Below are positions 56,985 to 64,000 of a stretch of 64,000 bases of DNA, piece by piece. Made by a program: the position numbers and the translations under genes. This DNA is from a virus. Location of the stretch: positions 47,040 through 111,039 of IMG/VR virus record IMGVR_UViG_3300021475_000001; one strand, given 5' to 3'. The notes beneath the pieces are model-generated. The model saw nothing but the letters and a program-made list of their open reading frames with translations, was not told where the DNA came from and did not search any database. Every line of letters starts with the position of its first letter. The first letter of the stretch is position 1.

Positions 56985-57192
56985 TACAAAGTGCTTGTCC
57001 ATTTTTGTCGGTTAGGCTAGGGTCTGTCACTGATCAAGTCTCGTTAAGAGACATGCGCGAGAGAGCGCAGCGCAGCGCGCGTGAGCTAGGGAAAGCTCGT
57101 AGGGATAGGGTGATAGCGCGAGCGCGAAGACGCAATGTGGTGCAGCCCTACGCGCTTGGCGTCGAACTTAAATTCGACACGTGGAGGTGACA
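56985..57192 (+). other. Intergenic stretch with several short hairpins
   Basis: No gene is seen. Short stems: GTCTC-gttaa-GAGAC (57038-57052), GAGCT/AGCTC (57083-57098) and GTCGAA/TTCGAC (57161-57178) just before the ribosome site GTGGAGGTGA. The region is GC-rich with GCGC runs. Confidence 0.4.
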
Positions 57193-57510
57193 ATGAGTCC
57201 AAACATGCGCAAGAAGCTGGAACGCAACATCCAGTATCATGCGGCGATGGCCGAGTATCACGGTAAGCAAGATGCACCAGAAGAGGCAGAAGCTTCAGAG
57301 GAAGACTCGGAGAAAACCGCATCTGCCCGGCCGTCCAGACCCAGTGCAGATGAAATACTGTGTGAGATGCACACAGAGGTGGCCAAGCAGTTGCAGTCGG
57401 TGCTTGATGCGGAACCAGCCACTCCGGTGATTGTGTCACTATCGCAGAACCGTACTGTGACACGTAATTCCGGTTTTGATTTAAAGCCGAGTGCGGGTGT
57501 GTATCACTAA
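57193..57510 (+). CDS. Small acidic structural-region protein
   Basis: The ATG at 57193 follows GGAGGTGA. The 105-residue product (starts MSPNMRKKLERNIQYHAAMA) has an acidic disordered middle and a C-terminal segment with VIVSLSQNRTVTRNSGFDLK. Not recognised. Confidence 0.5.
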   Translation: MSPNMRKKLERNIQYHAAMAEYHGKQDAPEEAEASEEDSEKTASARPSRPSADEILCEMHTEVAKQLQSVLDAEPATPVIVSLSQNRTVTRNSGFDLKPSAGVYH

Positions 57511-57525
57511 AAGAAAGCGTGATTG

Positions 57526-58083
57526 ATGGCACAAGGTCGGCGGGTTAACGCACACCTCGAAGTGTTGGAAGAAAACACCCCGATGATCGCTGCGGCGATC
57601 AAGCGATTAGCCAACACTTCGGTTATGGTGGGTATTCCGTCCGATCAGGAAGGGGGAATCCAAAAGCGTACTGACGGTCCCATCAACAACGCCACTATAG
57701 GCTATATTCACGAAACCGGTGCACCAGCGTCGAACATTCCAGCACGTCCCTGGCTTGGTCCTGGTATTCGAATTAATCAGCGGCAGTGGACTGCATTTAT
57801 GAAACGCGCGGGGGAGTTAGCGTTTTCTGGTAAGATGGACGAGGCCGACAGGGCGTGGAACGCTGCCGGTCTGACGGCAGTGTCAGGTGTCAAAGCGCGT
57901 ATCCAATCCAATATCCCACCACCGCTGTCACCAGTGACTGTCGCTCGCCGTGTCGCGCGTCGTGGTGGTGGCGGTGGTCCGGTAACTGCCAGTAGTTTTA
58001 CGGCGCTGATTGACACGGCACAATTTATTAACAGCATCACCTATGTTGTTCGGCAGAAGGGTAAAGGCGGAGGAACTCCCTGA
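57526..58083 (+). CDS. Neck/virion morphogenesis protein (gp10-like)
   Basis: This 185-residue protein has SVMVGIPSDQEGGIQKR, then NNATIGYIHETGAPASNIPA and RPWLGPGI, the classic pattern of head-tail completion proteins of the HK97-gp10/virion-morphogenesis type. The C-terminal basic region (VARRVARRGGGGGP) precedes a short tail. It overlaps the next gene. Confidence 0.75.
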   Translation: MAQGRRVNAHLEVLEENTPMIAAAIKRLANTSVMVGIPSDQEGGIQKRTDGPINNATIGYIHETGAPASNIPARPWLGPGIRINQRQWTAFMKRAGELAFSGKMDEADRAWNAAGLTAVSGVKARIQSNIPPPLSPVTVARRVARRGGGGGPVTASSFTALIDTAQFINSITYVVRQKGKGGGTP

Positions 58084-58496
58084 TGCCTACGCTGGATGTT
58101 ACCGACGCTTTTGATAATTCATTCTGGGATGATATTGTGGTGATTCGACGTGTCGCGACTATTGATACCCGTGGTCGGGCATCGACCAAGGATGTGTCGA
58201 TGTCGGCACAGGCGGTGGTCACTGCCGCATCACCAAACGATCTTCAGCGGATGCCTGAGTGGGGCATGATGAACAAGGCGATTTCGCTTTACTCACTGTT
58301 TCGCATTCAGGGACCGGCAACGGATGAAGCGGGAAATGTCACTCACCCTGATGAGATATTATGGCGCAACTCACTGTTTATCGTCAATTTTCTTGAAGAT
58401 TATTCCGGTTATGGTCGTGGCTTTGTTCACGCGGTGGCGATTTCAAAAGGTAATGTCGATTTCCCACCGATACCAGACCCGATAGGGAGTGCCTGA
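58083..58496 (+). CDS. Tail-completion-type structural protein
   Basis: This 137-residue protein (starts MPTLDVTDAFDNSFWDDIVV) has a mixed beta fold; the order after the gp10-like gene fits a head-tail joining or tail terminator role. It overlaps both neighbours by one or a few bases. Confidence 0.55.
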   Translation: MPTLDVTDAFDNSFWDDIVVIRRVATIDTRGRASTKDVSMSAQAVVTAASPNDLQRMPEWGMMNKAISLYSLFRIQGPATDEAGNVTHPDEILWRNSLFIVNFLEDYSGYGRGFVHAVAISKGNVDFPPIPDPIGSA

Positions 58497-59110
58497 TGCC
58501 GTTTGTGACTGACAGTCGGTTTGCAGGATACTTGGGTCCGGCGTCACCGGGACCGGCACCCGCCGAAGATGATGCGTGGGAAGACTTTTTGCATGATGTA
58601 TTTGCTGGTGTCACTGGTTTGGACCCGACTTTAGTGCGTCCACGATGGCAGCCGGAACCTCCACTGCGGCCGGATATAAATGTCGATTGGATGGCGTTTG
58701 GCACACAATCGACACGTACTGATTTTGTGCCGGTGTTTTATCATCTTGATGATACCGGTGAAGGTTACGATGCGATGCAGGAAATGGAGGAACTCGATAT
58801 CCTGCTATCGTTTTACGGACCCAACTGCGAAAAGTATCAATCCTATTGTCGGCGTGGTCTATTTGTTGACCAAAACCAAGCGGTGTTTCGTGCCAATGCG
58901 GTTGGCATGGTATCGACCACGGGCTTTACCCGCGCAGCGGAACTAGTTAGAGAACGCTGGTGGCCACGAACCGACATGACGGTGACACTGCGTCGTGAGG
59001 TTCGTTACAACTACAATGTTCTCAATCTGTTGCGCGCGCAGGTGACGATGTACAACAACCCGCCGGGTGAAACCAGGATTCTTGTCGATCATATCGACAC
59101 CGGCGATTAA
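58496..59110 (+). CDS. Neck/tail terminator-type protein
   Basis: This 204-residue protein has LDPTLVRPRWQPEPPLRPDI near 43, a MEELDILLSFYGPNCE stretch near 97, and VTLRREVRYNYNVLNLLRAQ near the end. The R/E-rich SFYGP segment is seen in neck terminator proteins of DUF3383-type myophages. It directly precedes the sheath gene. Confidence 0.65.
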   Translation: MPFVTDSRFAGYLGPASPGPAPAEDDAWEDFLHDVFAGVTGLDPTLVRPRWQPEPPLRPDINVDWMAFGTQSTRTDFVPVFYHLDDTGEGYDAMQEMEELDILLSFYGPNCEKYQSYCRRGLFVDQNQAVFRANAVGMVSTTGFTRAAELVRERWWPRTDMTVTLRREVRYNYNVLNLLRAQVTMYNNPPGETRILVDHIDTGD

Positions 59111-59121
59111 GGAGGATCACA

Positions 59122-60618
59122 ATGGCCCAAGGTTTGTCTGTCAGCCGCGTGGTTGATGTTCAGGTGAATTTCACCCCGCAGGCAGTTCCCGCGCAGCGAT
59201 TTGACACCTTGCTGATTATGGGTGACAGTGGTGTCGTTGATACCGGTGAAGCGATTCGCGAGTATAATAGTATCGCCGATGTCGCTGGTGACTTTGGTAC
59301 GACCGCACCTGAATACCTCGCGGCGTCACTATTCTTTGCACAGTTACCACAACCTACTGCCTGTTATATTGGCGCGTGGGCGAACACCCCGACTCATGGT
59401 CGGTTGACTGGTGGGTTATTGACCAGTTTGCAAATGCAGATGTCAAACTGGACTAGTATCCTAAATGGTGCTTTTTCTATTACAGTCGATGGTGGTGCAG
59501 CGACACAGGTACTCGGTATGAGTTTTGCTTCCGCGACTAATCTCAACGCGGTTGCTACCATTATTCAGACGGCGATTCGTGCTGCCATCGTGTCTTCACC
59601 CAACCTGACCTTCACCTGGAATGGCACCCAGTTTATCTGTCAGAGTAGTACTACCGGTCCGACTTCACAGGTGTCGTTCTTGGGTTCGCCAACCGGGGGT
59701 GTCACCGATATTTCGGCACAGTTGATGATGACCAGTGCCACAGCGATGCGTACTACGCCAGGCATCGCTATTGAAACCCCAGTGGCGGCAGTCGCGCGTG
59801 TCGATGGACGGGGATGGTACGCACTCATGTTTGCCGCGTCACGAGTACTGACTGATGTCGAACGTTTGGCGATATCGGGTTATATTGAAGCGTCTGACGA
59901 CAAGCATATGTACGGGATCACCACTAACGCGCAAACTTGTCTCGACCCGTCGAATGTTACTGACATCGGGTCACAGGCCATGCTCGCCGACTATATGCGA
60001 ACAACGGTTATTTGGTCGTTGCACTCGCCTTACGCCGTTGCTTCATTCTTTGGTCGTGCGCTGACGGTGAATTTTGAGGGTAGTAACACTACGCTGACGA
60101 TGAAATTCAAGGTCGAGCCGGGTGTGGTACCGGAGGTGTTGAGCGGTTCGCAGGCAACGACACTCGCCAACAAACGTATCAACGTTTATGTCCAGTACAA
60201 CAACGGCGCGGCGATCACCGAAGAAGGTGTTATGTCGGGACGTGCCTATTTTGATGAAATGCATGGACTTGATTGGCTTTCCAATCGTATTCAGAACGAT
60301 TTGTTCAATGTTCTCTATACCAGTCCTAAGGTGCCGCAGACCAATCCTGGAGTGCATGTTTTAGTGACTACTTGTGATGGTGCACTGTCACAGGGTGTTG
60401 CCAATGGATTGATCGCATCGGGGGTGTGGAACGCCCCGGGATTTGGTGAACTGCATCAAGGTGACACTCTGCACGCGGGTTGGTACACCTTTGCCAACAA
60501 TGTTGATCTTCAGTCACAAGCGGATCGCGAAGCGCGTATTGCGCCGCTTATCCAGATCGCGGTGAAGTTGGCGGGTGCGATCCACTTTGCGGACGTGTTG
60601 ATCAATGTCAACCGCTGA
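59122..60618 (+). CDS. Tail sheath protein, DUF3383 type
   Basis: This 498-residue protein has the DUF3383 order: VVDVQVNFTPQAVPAQRFDT at the start, EYLAASLFFAQLPQPTACYIG, RGWYALMFAASRVLTDVERL, MKFKVEPGVVPEVL with NKRINVYVQYNN, and a C-terminal AGAIHFADVLINVNR. It forms the contractile sheath, so the phage is a myovirus. A GGAGGA ribosome site precedes the ATG. Confidence 0.85.
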   Translation: MAQGLSVSRVVDVQVNFTPQAVPAQRFDTLLIMGDSGVVDTGEAIREYNSIADVAGDFGTTAPEYLAASLFFAQLPQPTACYIGAWANTPTHGRLTGGLLTSLQMQMSNWTSILNGAFSITVDGGAATQVLGMSFASATNLNAVATIIQTAIRAAIVSSPNLTFTWNGTQFICQSSTTGPTSQVSFLGSPTGGVTDISAQLMMTSATAMRTTPGIAIETPVAAVARVDGRGWYALMFAASRVLTDVERLAISGYIEASDDKHMYGITTNAQTCLDPSNVTDIGSQAMLADYMRTTVIWSLHSPYAVASFFGRALTVNFEGSNTTLTMKFKVEPGVVPEVLSGSQATTLANKRINVYVQYNNGAAITEEGVMSGRAYFDEMHGLDWLSNRIQNDLFNVLYTSPKVPQTNPGVHVLVTTCDGALSQGVANGLIASGVWNAPGFGELHQGDTLHAGWYTFANNVDLQSQADREARIAPLIQIAVKLAGAIHFADVLINVNR

Positions 60619-60848
60619 GACACGGACACCGAGGCATGAGGACGCGCCATCGAGCGCTCGCGGCGGCGTATGGGGCGCATGTCATTGCGTGGCGCGCGTG
60701 GAAGTGGCAACGGGTCTGGGGGCCTGAAGGGTCTATGGCCCTTAGGGGATCACGCCGACCGAGAGTACCGACGCGTTTTAAGAGGCCAGATGAGGACAAG
60801 GAACAAAACGCAACTGTGAGGATTTTGTGAAGATAGGAGGACTGAATC
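60619..60848 (+). other. Intergenic stretch between sheath and tube genes
   Basis: A GC-rich stretch with a hairpin AAGGG/CCCTT near 60727-60743 and a single degenerate repeat-like unit (GAGAGTACCGAC at about 60761). A 64-codon frame from 60636 is open but has an unnatural composition; I do not call it. GGAGG before 60849 is the tube ribosome site. Confidence 0.4.
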
Positions 60849-61322
60849 GTGGCGACGTACTCATTCAACGACAACATGTGTGCGATCTCCGGACCAAATG
60901 GTGCTTTCAATCTGGGTTACGGATCGTGTAATTCCGAGGGGGGTATCTCGGTCACCATGGTCGAAGACAAAAGTACCATGACAATTGGTGCTGATGGTTG
61001 TGTCATGCATTCGCTGCATTCTGGCAAGGGCGCGACTGTCACTATCCGGTTGTTGAAGACCAGCCCGACAAATGCGTTGCTGTCACAGATGTATGCATCT
61101 GACACTGGCACTGTCGGTAATCCGGCAGGAACTGCTAATCACGGACAGAACCAGATCAGTATTCGTGATCTGCAACGCAACGATGTCATTACCTGTCAAA
61201 TGTGCGCGTTTGCGAAGTTTCCTGATGTCACGTTCGCCAAAGAAGGTGGCGAAATGGTGTGGACGTTCCACGCTGGTATCGTTGACTTCATTCTTGGTTC
61301 GGGACTCGCGGTCGCGTTCTGA
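60849..61322 (+). CDS. Tail tube protein, DUF3277 type
   Basis: A GTG start gives 157 residues with MVEDKSTMTIGADGCVMHSL and TIRLLKTSPTNALLSQMYAS, the core pattern of DUF3277 tail tube proteins. It polymerises into the inner tube of the contractile tail. It lies where a tube gene is expected, after the sheath. Confidence 0.85.
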   Translation: MATYSFNDNMCAISGPNGAFNLGYGSCNSEGGISVTMVEDKSTMTIGADGCVMHSLHSGKGATVTIRLLKTSPTNALLSQMYASDTGTVGNPAGTANHGQNQISIRDLQRNDVITCQMCAFAKFPDVTFAKEGGEMVWTFHAGIVDFILGSGLAVAF

Positions 61323-61348
61323 CATTAGTCACTTAGGGAGGTGACAAA

Positions 61349-61804
61349 GTGGAAGAACTAGAACTTGAAGGGATGTGGTACCGTACTGGTAAGCTCGACG
61401 CGTTTAAGCAGTTTCACCTGTTCCGCAAGTTGATGCCACTGTTTAGTGGGTTGGGTGAAACTGCCGCGACAAATATTGCCGCTGCGGCAGAACAGGCGGG
61501 CGCTCCCGAATCGATTACGCGATGGTCGGCGCTTGGACCGATAGCGCACGCGATAGCCGAGATGTCACAACAGGACAGCGAGTTTATCATCAAGACCTGT
61601 CTTGGGGCATGTACGCGAAAGAATCCTGTGGGACAGTGGGTACGGCTGACGACACCATCGGGGGAGTTGATGTTTGAGGATATCGATCTTCAGGTGATGC
61701 TGCAACTGTCATTCGCGGTGATACAGGACAATCTGGCACCTTTTTTTCCAGGCCGCCCCCTCAACGGTTCGGGGGTCGAGGTGGCCCAATCATCGAACCC
61801 GTAG
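61349..61804 (+). CDS. Tail assembly chaperone, unshifted form
   Basis: This 151-residue protein (LDAFKQFHLFRKLMPLFSGL near residue 15) fits the short form of the chaperone that loads on the tape measure. Near its 3' end the mRNA reads CC-T-TTT-TTT-CC, so a fraction of ribosomes should shift and make a longer form. The gene lies directly after the tube gene and before the tape measure, the conserved place for this gene. Confidence 0.8.
   Translation: MEELELEGMWYRTGKLDAFKQFHLFRKLMPLFSGLGETAATNIAAAAEQAGAPESITRWSALGPIAHAIAEMSQQDSEFIIKTCLGACTRKNPVGQWVRLTTPSGELMFEDIDLQVMLQLSFAVIQDNLAPFFPGRPLNGSGVEVAQSSNP
61741..61747 (+). promoter_or_regulatory. Slippery heptamer T-TTT-TTT for -1 frameshifting
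   Basis: The frame of the chaperone is CCT-TTT-TTT-CCA, so the run of seven T residues is in the exact X-XXY-YYZ register for a -1 shift. GC-rich sequence follows (AGGCCGCCCCC), which may pause ribosomes. Confidence 0.75.
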
Positions 61805-61986
61805 ACATGCACGATGGCGAATACTGGATTATGCGCCCAGTACTCGAAGGCATGTGTCACTACGAGTCGTTGATAAACGGCGCATTGGATTTAGCCGACG
61901 TGTCACGAATGAACGAGGCACTCGACGTGCGCAACGAGAACCAATCGCGTGTACAGGATGCCGTAGAATCGGAACGGAGCCGATAA
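61748..61986 (+). CDS. Tail assembly chaperone, -1 frameshift extension
   Basis: After the -1 shift the frame continues SRPPPQRFGGRGGPIIEPVD, then DGEYWIMRPVLEGMCHYESL and ends in VESERSR. Protein-like sequence begins before the only ATG (61807), which supports fusion rather than independent initiation. The extension probably contacts tail tube subunits, as gpGT does in lambda. Confidence 0.7.
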
Positions 61987-61990
61987 AAAT

Positions 61991-64000
61991 ATGGCTGACA
62001 CGGTTTTAGAGTCATTTCTGATTAAACTCGGCTATCAGATTGATCAGTCGAGTCAGAAGCAGTTTGTCAACTCAATTCATGACGGACTCAAAAGTGTCAC
62101 CGAGTTCGCCACTGCTATCGTGGGAATGGCGGTGGCGGTTGAAGAAGCGGTGCGTCGTACTTCTGCCCAGATGGCGCGGCTCACTTTTGCTTCCACGATG
62201 GGTGGCACTACTGTTCAACGAATGCGGGAGATTGGCTACGCCGCCGAAGCGGTGGGCGGTAGTTATGAAGGGGCGATTGCTGCACAAGAGAATCTTAATC
62301 AGAAACTGACCGAAGCACCTTGGTTAAAAAGCTGGTTTAAGGCCCAGCTTCACGGTCACTCTGAAGATATCGGCGGGATTATTGACCGATACATAGAACT
62401 TGCTTCCACCATCAAAGGTGAAGAAGAACCGGCGGCAGTCCAGTTTGCCCTGATGATGAAAGATCAGGGACTCATCACTCAGCAGATGTTGTCACAAGGT
62501 TATCGTCTTCGCGAAGAGCGCGCACAAGTTGTTGAGCACTCCAGGACAGTTTCTGCGCTCTTCGCATCGCAGATGAAGACGGCGGAAGCGAACTCGATAA
62601 AGTTAGCCACCTCGTGGACAAATCTAGGTTTCACTGTTGACACTATGTGGAAGTCCGTCACTGGCGGGCTTGCGGGTATTCTTTCAAATATATTTGATAA
62701 GTTTGATCAATGGCTGCAAGCTAATGCGCCAGCGATCAATAAGTTTATGGCCGAACTGGAGCCGTTGGTCAAACAAATCTCAGATGAGGTTCTGGCTTGG
62801 ATAGATGATCTTATTAAAAATCCGAAGAAGATCGAAGATGCTTGGAAAGAAGTCAAAGCTACTTTTATCACCGTTAAGGACGCGGTGATTGCTCTTGGTC
62901 ACGCCGCTAAATGGTGTTGGGAACAACTCAAAGCGATTGACCAGTGGTTCAAGGATATGGGAGCCGATCCGGCGTTGGCGGCTGCTCTTACGGGGGCAGC
63001 GGTGATTCTTGGGACGATGTTTGCTAAGGCTTTTGTTGGTGCCGTTGTAAGTGGGACAGTCAGTCTACCCGGTAAGCTTCTCGGTATGTTGACTGGTGCC
63101 GGTGGTGCAGGGGCTGGTGCAGGGGCTGGTGCTGGTGTAGGTGCTGGTTTGGGGGCGGCGGGTGGTGTCATAGCTGGTGGCGCGGCAGCAGGGGCAGCGG
63201 TTCAACACATCACAGGCAAGGAAGTTCCGTGGTGGCAAATTGGTTTATTGGCGCTGGGCGGTGGTCCAGGCGGGATGTTGGCTGCCGGTGGTGAAGCACT
63301 CTCACGCTATTTTGGCTTGGGACTACCTAAGAAAAACTATCAACATGGTGGTATTGTTCCGATCAATGCCCACCCCGGCGAAATGGTACTACCACAAAAT
63401 ATCAGTACCGGGTTACAGTCATTTTTTAGCGGCGATTCTTCTTGGGATGAGTCACTAGGTGATTTGGGTCACTGGTTGGGTGGTGACACTACCTTTGCTC
63501 CGTTGATGCAGTTTGCCGATCAGGCTTATGACAAATTGGTTGATGTATTTGAAGAGTCACTGCGGCGTGTTTGGCCTAATGCCGATCAGGCTGGTCCTGG
63601 TGGTGGTGCCGGTGGTGGTGCCGGTGGTGGTAGTAGTAAAGAAGGTGAGGGACCGCCCGGTGGTCCCACTCCTGCGGCCGGACTTCTTTCACAACAAGCA
63701 CTGGAAGCTATTGCCAAGGGTGAGGGTACGTTTATAAAGGGTCAGATTGACTACAACCAGATATACGGCAACAAGCACGCCGATCTTGGTAATATGACCC
63801 TGGAACAGGTCATGCGAATGCAGCAAGGTATGGGTGAGCATACACCGGTTGGTGCCTTTCAGATAACCCGTGCGACACTTGGGGATTTGATCAAGTCACT
63901 AAAGCTTGACCCCTCAATGACCAAGATGACGCCGGAAGTCCAGCAACAATTGGCGTCGGAACTCTACCGTCAGCGTGGGTTCAACATGACGTGGGTCAAT
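61991..64000 (+). CDS. Tape measure protein with C-terminal lysozyme-like domain (runs off right edge)
   Basis: An open frame of 670 codons continues past the window. It has a helical N-terminus (SFLIKLGYQIDQSSQKQFVN), a hydrophobic Gly/Ala-rich middle (about 370-405, possible membrane passage), and the tape-measure segment QHGGIVPINAHPGEMVLPQN near 453. A Gly-rich linker follows (about 537-550). From about 570 a lysozyme/transglycosylase-like domain begins: ALEAIAKGEGT, HADLGNMTLEQVMRMQ, TPVGAFQITRATLGDL. The Glu in AKGEGT may be catalytic. It sets tail length and opens the cell wall on entry. Confidence 0.85.
   Translation, partial: MADTVLESFLIKLGYQIDQSSQKQFVNSIHDGLKSVTEFATAIVGMAVAVEEAVRRTSAQMARLTFASTMGGTTVQRMREIGYAAEAVGGSYEGAIAAQENLNQKLTEAPWLKSWFKAQLHGHSEDIGGIIDRYIELASTIKGEEEPAAVQFALMMKDQGLITQQMLSQGYRLREERAQVVEHSRTVSALFASQMKTAEANSIKLATSWTNLGFTVDTMWKSVTGGLAGILSNIFDKFDQWLQANAPAINKFMAELEPLVKQISDEVLAWIDDLIKNPKKIEDAWKEVKATFITVKDAVIALGHAAKWCWEQLKAIDQWFKDMGADPALAAALTGAAVILGTMFAKAFVGAVVSGTVSLPGKLLGMLTGAGGAGAGAGAGAGVGAGLGAAGGVIAGGAAAGAAVQHITGKEVPWWQIGLLALGGGPGGMLAAGGEALSRYFGLGLPKKNYQHGGIVPINAHPGEMVLPQNISTGLQSFFSGDSSWDESLGDLGHWLGGDTTFAPLMQFADQAYDKLVDVFEESLRRVWPNADQAGPGGGAGGGAGGGSSKEGEGPPGGPTPAAGLLSQQALEAIAKGEGTFIKGQIDYNQIYGNKHADLGNMTLEQVMRMQQGMGEHTPVGAFQITRATLGDLIKSLKLDPSMTKMTPEVQQQLASELYRQRGFNMTWVN

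Noticed and set aside
60636-60830. 64-codon frame between sheath and tube genes
   Set aside because: Composition is unnatural (Arg, Trp and Ala runs from GC-rich DNA) and no ribosome site precedes the ATG.
1-64000. tRNA genes
   Set aside because: I scanned for T-arm patterns (GGTTCRANYC) followed by an acceptor and found none in intergenic space. The B-unit complement TGGTTCACTC only superficially resembles a T-arm.

Overview
The window is a contiguous piece of a large tailed bacteriophage genome with a contractile tail (myovirus). The evidence is a complete packaging, head and tail gene order on the + strand: terminase small and large subunits, DUF1073-type portal, Mu gpF-like head protein, DUF2213 protein, DUF2184-type capsid protein, DUF4054 adaptor, tail-completion proteins, DUF3383-type sheath, DUF3277-type tube, a tail chaperone with a T-TTT-TTT slip site, and a tape measure that runs off the right edge. 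A GcrA-like protein, a DUF2934 protein and two PEP-CTERM proteins point to a proteobacterial host, probably alphaproteobacterial; this is an inference. No tRNA, integrase, transposase, reverse transcriptase or CRISPR array was seen.

Layout. (1) 1-16.7 kb is mostly one leftward block: a helicase cut by the left edge, two PEP-CTERM surface proteins, a small methylase, class II ribonucleotide reductase, a SLOG/DUF2493 protein, a DnaB-type helicase, two ParB-domain proteins, a small ART-like protein and many small unknowns that overlap by a few bases. (2) 16.7-17.0 kb is a divergent control region with sigma70-like promoters and palindromes of the form TGTCA-N-TGACA. (3) 17-25.7 kb runs rightward: a helicase-like ATPase, small genes embedded in repeat arrays, a structured non-coding stretch, a GH16 glycanase and a DNA methyltransferase. 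(4) 25.8-28.7 kb holds a candidate structured RNA, a leftward group, and a lambda-cI-like arrangement in which an XRE-type regulator appears to be made from a leaderless transcript opposite a consensus promoter with an operator-like palindrome. (5) 28.7-64 kb is the rightward late region. It includes a 1384-residue Nudix/kinase-like/ADP-ribosyltransferase protein and a type IB topoisomerase beside the terminase genes.

Three features stand out. First, about 90 copies of an 18-19 nt unit, strictly alternating between GAGAGTACCA and GAGTGAACCA cores with variable 8-nt spacers, occur in eight arrays. They always lie between genes and always point in the direction of local transcription, and the last unit of some arrays merges with a gene start. 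Second, at least nine proteins of the packaging/head region carry a terminal or near-terminal HxHxH tag (such as HIHVHL), several with an HPR-x3-G-x-F module. Third, unusual enzymes are present: the Nudix/kinase-like/ART protein, topoisomerase IB and phage-borne exosortase substrates.

All coordinates and motif readings come from direct reading of the sequence. Family names rest on recognised motifs, not on a database search.
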